Assembly (NCBI GenBank): GCA_024529925.1
Contig: JAFEUB010000895.1
Span: 496,001-560,000, forward strand
Source: Ophthalmolycus amberensis
Taxonomy: Eukaryota > Chordata > Actinopteri > Perciformes > Zoarcidae
Direction of reading: 5' to 3'
Length of the DNA: 64,000 bases
In this document: piece by piece, positions 62,040 to 64,000 of the stretch
Position numbering within the stretch: the stretch's first letter is position 1
Layout of the letters: each line of letters begins with the position of its first letter
Notes under the pieces: model-generated
What the model saw: only the letters and a program-made list of their open reading frames with translations
Database searches by the model: none
What the model was told of the DNA's origin: nothing
Program-made: the position numbers and the translations under genes

Positions 62040-62420
62040 CAATTATTAGTTGAAGGAAACAGGCTAGAGATTTATGAATATCCCCAGGTGACTTAGAACA
62101 GGTCTAGTCACTTCCATATGTGACCCTGAGGCTGAGTGGTTGACAGGGCCCTTCCAGGCCGATTAGGCTCCCAGGCCCTAGCTGCGAGGCCTGCCTTGTT
62201 GGCAGCTGGGGGCCAGGGGAGCGTAGCCTTTTGAGCTCAATTGGTAAAGATCACAGATGTAGAGGCCCAATGAGGGCAGCCAGTGAGGCTCTCCTCCTTG
62301 ACACTGGGTTTACTGTTACCCTCAGTCCCTTGAAGAGGAAATAACAGAGGCACCAATTAAAGCTTTAAGACATTTAATAAAAACCCTCTGTTGTTCCCTT
62401 TAAAACATCCCAGTTAATGC
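62040..62420. promoter_or_regulatory. Candidate regulatory block, unverified
   Basis: Repeat-free sequence beginning TCAATTATTAGTTG (62039) and including GATTTATGAATATCC (62069), GGCCGATTAGGC (62157) and CACCAATTAAAGC (62352). It resembles a conserved non-coding element by eye only. Confidence 0.25.
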
Positions 62421-62424
62421 TTGT

Positions 62425-63912
62425 TTGTCTTTACGATGGAACCCCAGTCAGCTGCCATCGCTCTGTTTTCTATTAAAGAGGGATCGAGTGGTTTTGTGTT
62501 GAGTTTTTTTTCTCTCCCCCTTCTGCAATCTTTCCCCTGCTTTCCCGCTCGTGGGTTGATTGCTATACAAACAACCTTTTTTTATTGCTGAAATACGTAC
62601 GGTTAGTCGGGAGGAAGTCCAGATTTTGTAGACTTTTGAGGTAGTAAACAGGTTACCCCTGTGAACATCTGCAGTCTACAATAAGTACACTGTCTGTACC
62701 GTTAAAGTTGTTTGACCAATCACAATACTTTTGCAAACCAAAAGGCTTCTCTGATAAAGGTCTCATGATGAGCCATAAGACATCCTGATAATTTGAGTGT
62801 TTTGTTTATGAATCAAGCCATTGCAGTCCCTAGGAATATAAAAGCATTTCTCAAATCAAACCAGCTTTCAGGCAGAGAATAGTAAAGAGCTTTAAAGGTG
62901 CATGAAACGAGATTCGGAGCATTTCAACTGCCTCTCAACGGCCCTCAATATGGGGACAGCGAGCCAGCGGTTCACAGCTAACTGTGCAAGTTTTTACCGA
63001 AGGAGGAACTGGGTGGATGATGCGATGACGCTGACGTTGGGGATGACATTATCAACTGTTACCACCATACGAGACCACAGCAGAGTAGTGGCCGTACGAA
63101 TATGTACTAAAATCCACGCGGTCGGCTCAGCTATGACAACAGAGCAAGGAGAAGCTCGGATAACTACACACACAGAGAGAGAGACATTCTCAGGCTTTGT
63201 TCTCTACTCAGGTAGACATGACGACACTTCTTTTTTTTTTTACATAGCAAATAGTTGTTTGCTGCTTTATTAACACTCTGAATGTTAAATACAGGGGAAA
63301 AGCAGATCCCAGCTGCAACTCTTTAATAGTCCAACCAAAGAGTTTGTACTTTTAATGCAGTTACAGTACAGTGGTTAGATGTCTTTATCTATTATTTAAT
63401 AGTGATTTTGTTGATCAGATTTTTTGTCATAAGCTGCACAGTACGATGTCTGCTTTTGTATTTTTCTCCCTTTCTGCGTGCGTCACCTCTCCCTAATGCA
63501 GCTCAGCATGCATGCACTTAGTCTGGGGATTTCTGTGTTATTGAATTTAGATAACCTGTTAAGTGGAAAGCCTTACTGGACACACAGAGCTACGTTAGAG
63601 TTTGTGTGAGGGAAAGGAAATATTAAGCTCAAATAAATGGCATTAATGTGAACACCAAACACAGTCAAATAATTCTAAGTTTGAAAACGGTGGACTTTAT
63701 GCGTCCAGTCACTTTTCAGTGCATGGAATGAAGTTCAGGCAAGCAGGAAGTTGTGATCAACACCGCTGCAGCCAGTCTACAAAGGCACAATGGAACAAAG
63801 GAAGAAAAGACCAATATGAAACTGATGTCAAAGGCTCTCAGCTTCTGTCTCTGGAGCTGTTCTGGTGTAATTAGCGAGGAAGGCCCTTGCCCTTGCACCA
63901 GTCTTCTATCAA
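62425..63912. other. Non-coding stretch, no gene seen
   Basis: A 123-codon frame at 62902-63273 includes a GA repeat (63174-63182) and a T-run (63229-63240) and shows no domain. Other sequence is unique. Confidence 0.5.
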
Positions 63913-63928
63913 CCCCCCCCCCCCCCCC
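63913..63928. repeat. Poly-C run, 16 bases
   Basis: C homopolymer after TATCAA and before TGCTGGGG. The remaining 72 bases to the window end hold nothing recognisable. Confidence 0.95.
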
Positions 63929-64000
63929 TGCTGGGGTCTGGCATGAGGAGGGCGAGGGCAGCTCACTTGGGGGAATGGAAGGAGTGGTCGTTCGGGGTAT

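Noticed and set aside
62637..62658. TGAGGTAGTA, resembling the start of let-7
   Set aside because: Only the first ten bases match; the following bases differ and there is no complementary arm to form a precursor hairpin.

Overview
The window looks like non-coding nuclear DNA from a vertebrate, most likely a ray-finned (teleost) fish. There are no dense open reading frames, operons or ribosome-binding sites. The longest uninterrupted frames are about 157 codons and most run through simple repeats. Long (TG)n/(CA)n microsatellites recur every few kilobases. There is an unusual series of uninterrupted poly-G and poly-C runs. Two stretches resemble interspersed repeats I associate with teleost genomes. 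I recognise no complete protein-coding gene, no tRNA or rRNA gene, and no CRISPR array. The best reading is large introns of a long gene, a gene desert, or both.

Region by region: 1-12.2 kb is unique-looking DNA with a microsatellite cluster at 2.4-3.3 kb, a 60-base (TG)n at 8.5 kb and a probable non-autonomous mobile element at 11.66-12.22 kb. From 12.2-26 kb there are AT-rich, homeodomain-site-rich blocks that look like candidate regulatory elements, an odd duplicated/inverted structure at 15.15 kb, an interspersed-repeat fragment near 20.85 kb and several homopolymer runs. From 26-39 kb lie the two best exon candidates on the plus strand, each exactly 30 bases long (26590-26619 and 38689-38718), with low-complexity tracts and unrecognised sequence between them. 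From 39-64 kb the sequence is again mostly unique, with a pair of related repeat copies at 53.6 and 57.7 kb, an AT-rich hairpin at 53.73 kb, a 23-base poly-C run, and further microsatellites.

If the two 30-base segments are real, they are cassette microexons of a plus-strand gene and the window would be mainly its introns. Their reading phases are compatible (phase 0 or phase 2), but I cannot name the gene. Candidate regulatory blocks rest on composition and motif density only, because conservation cannot be tested from one sequence. I found nothing that amounts to a new multi-gene biological system. The items most worth checking are the microexons, the paired repeat copies with the adjacent hairpin, and the excess of long G/C homopolymers.
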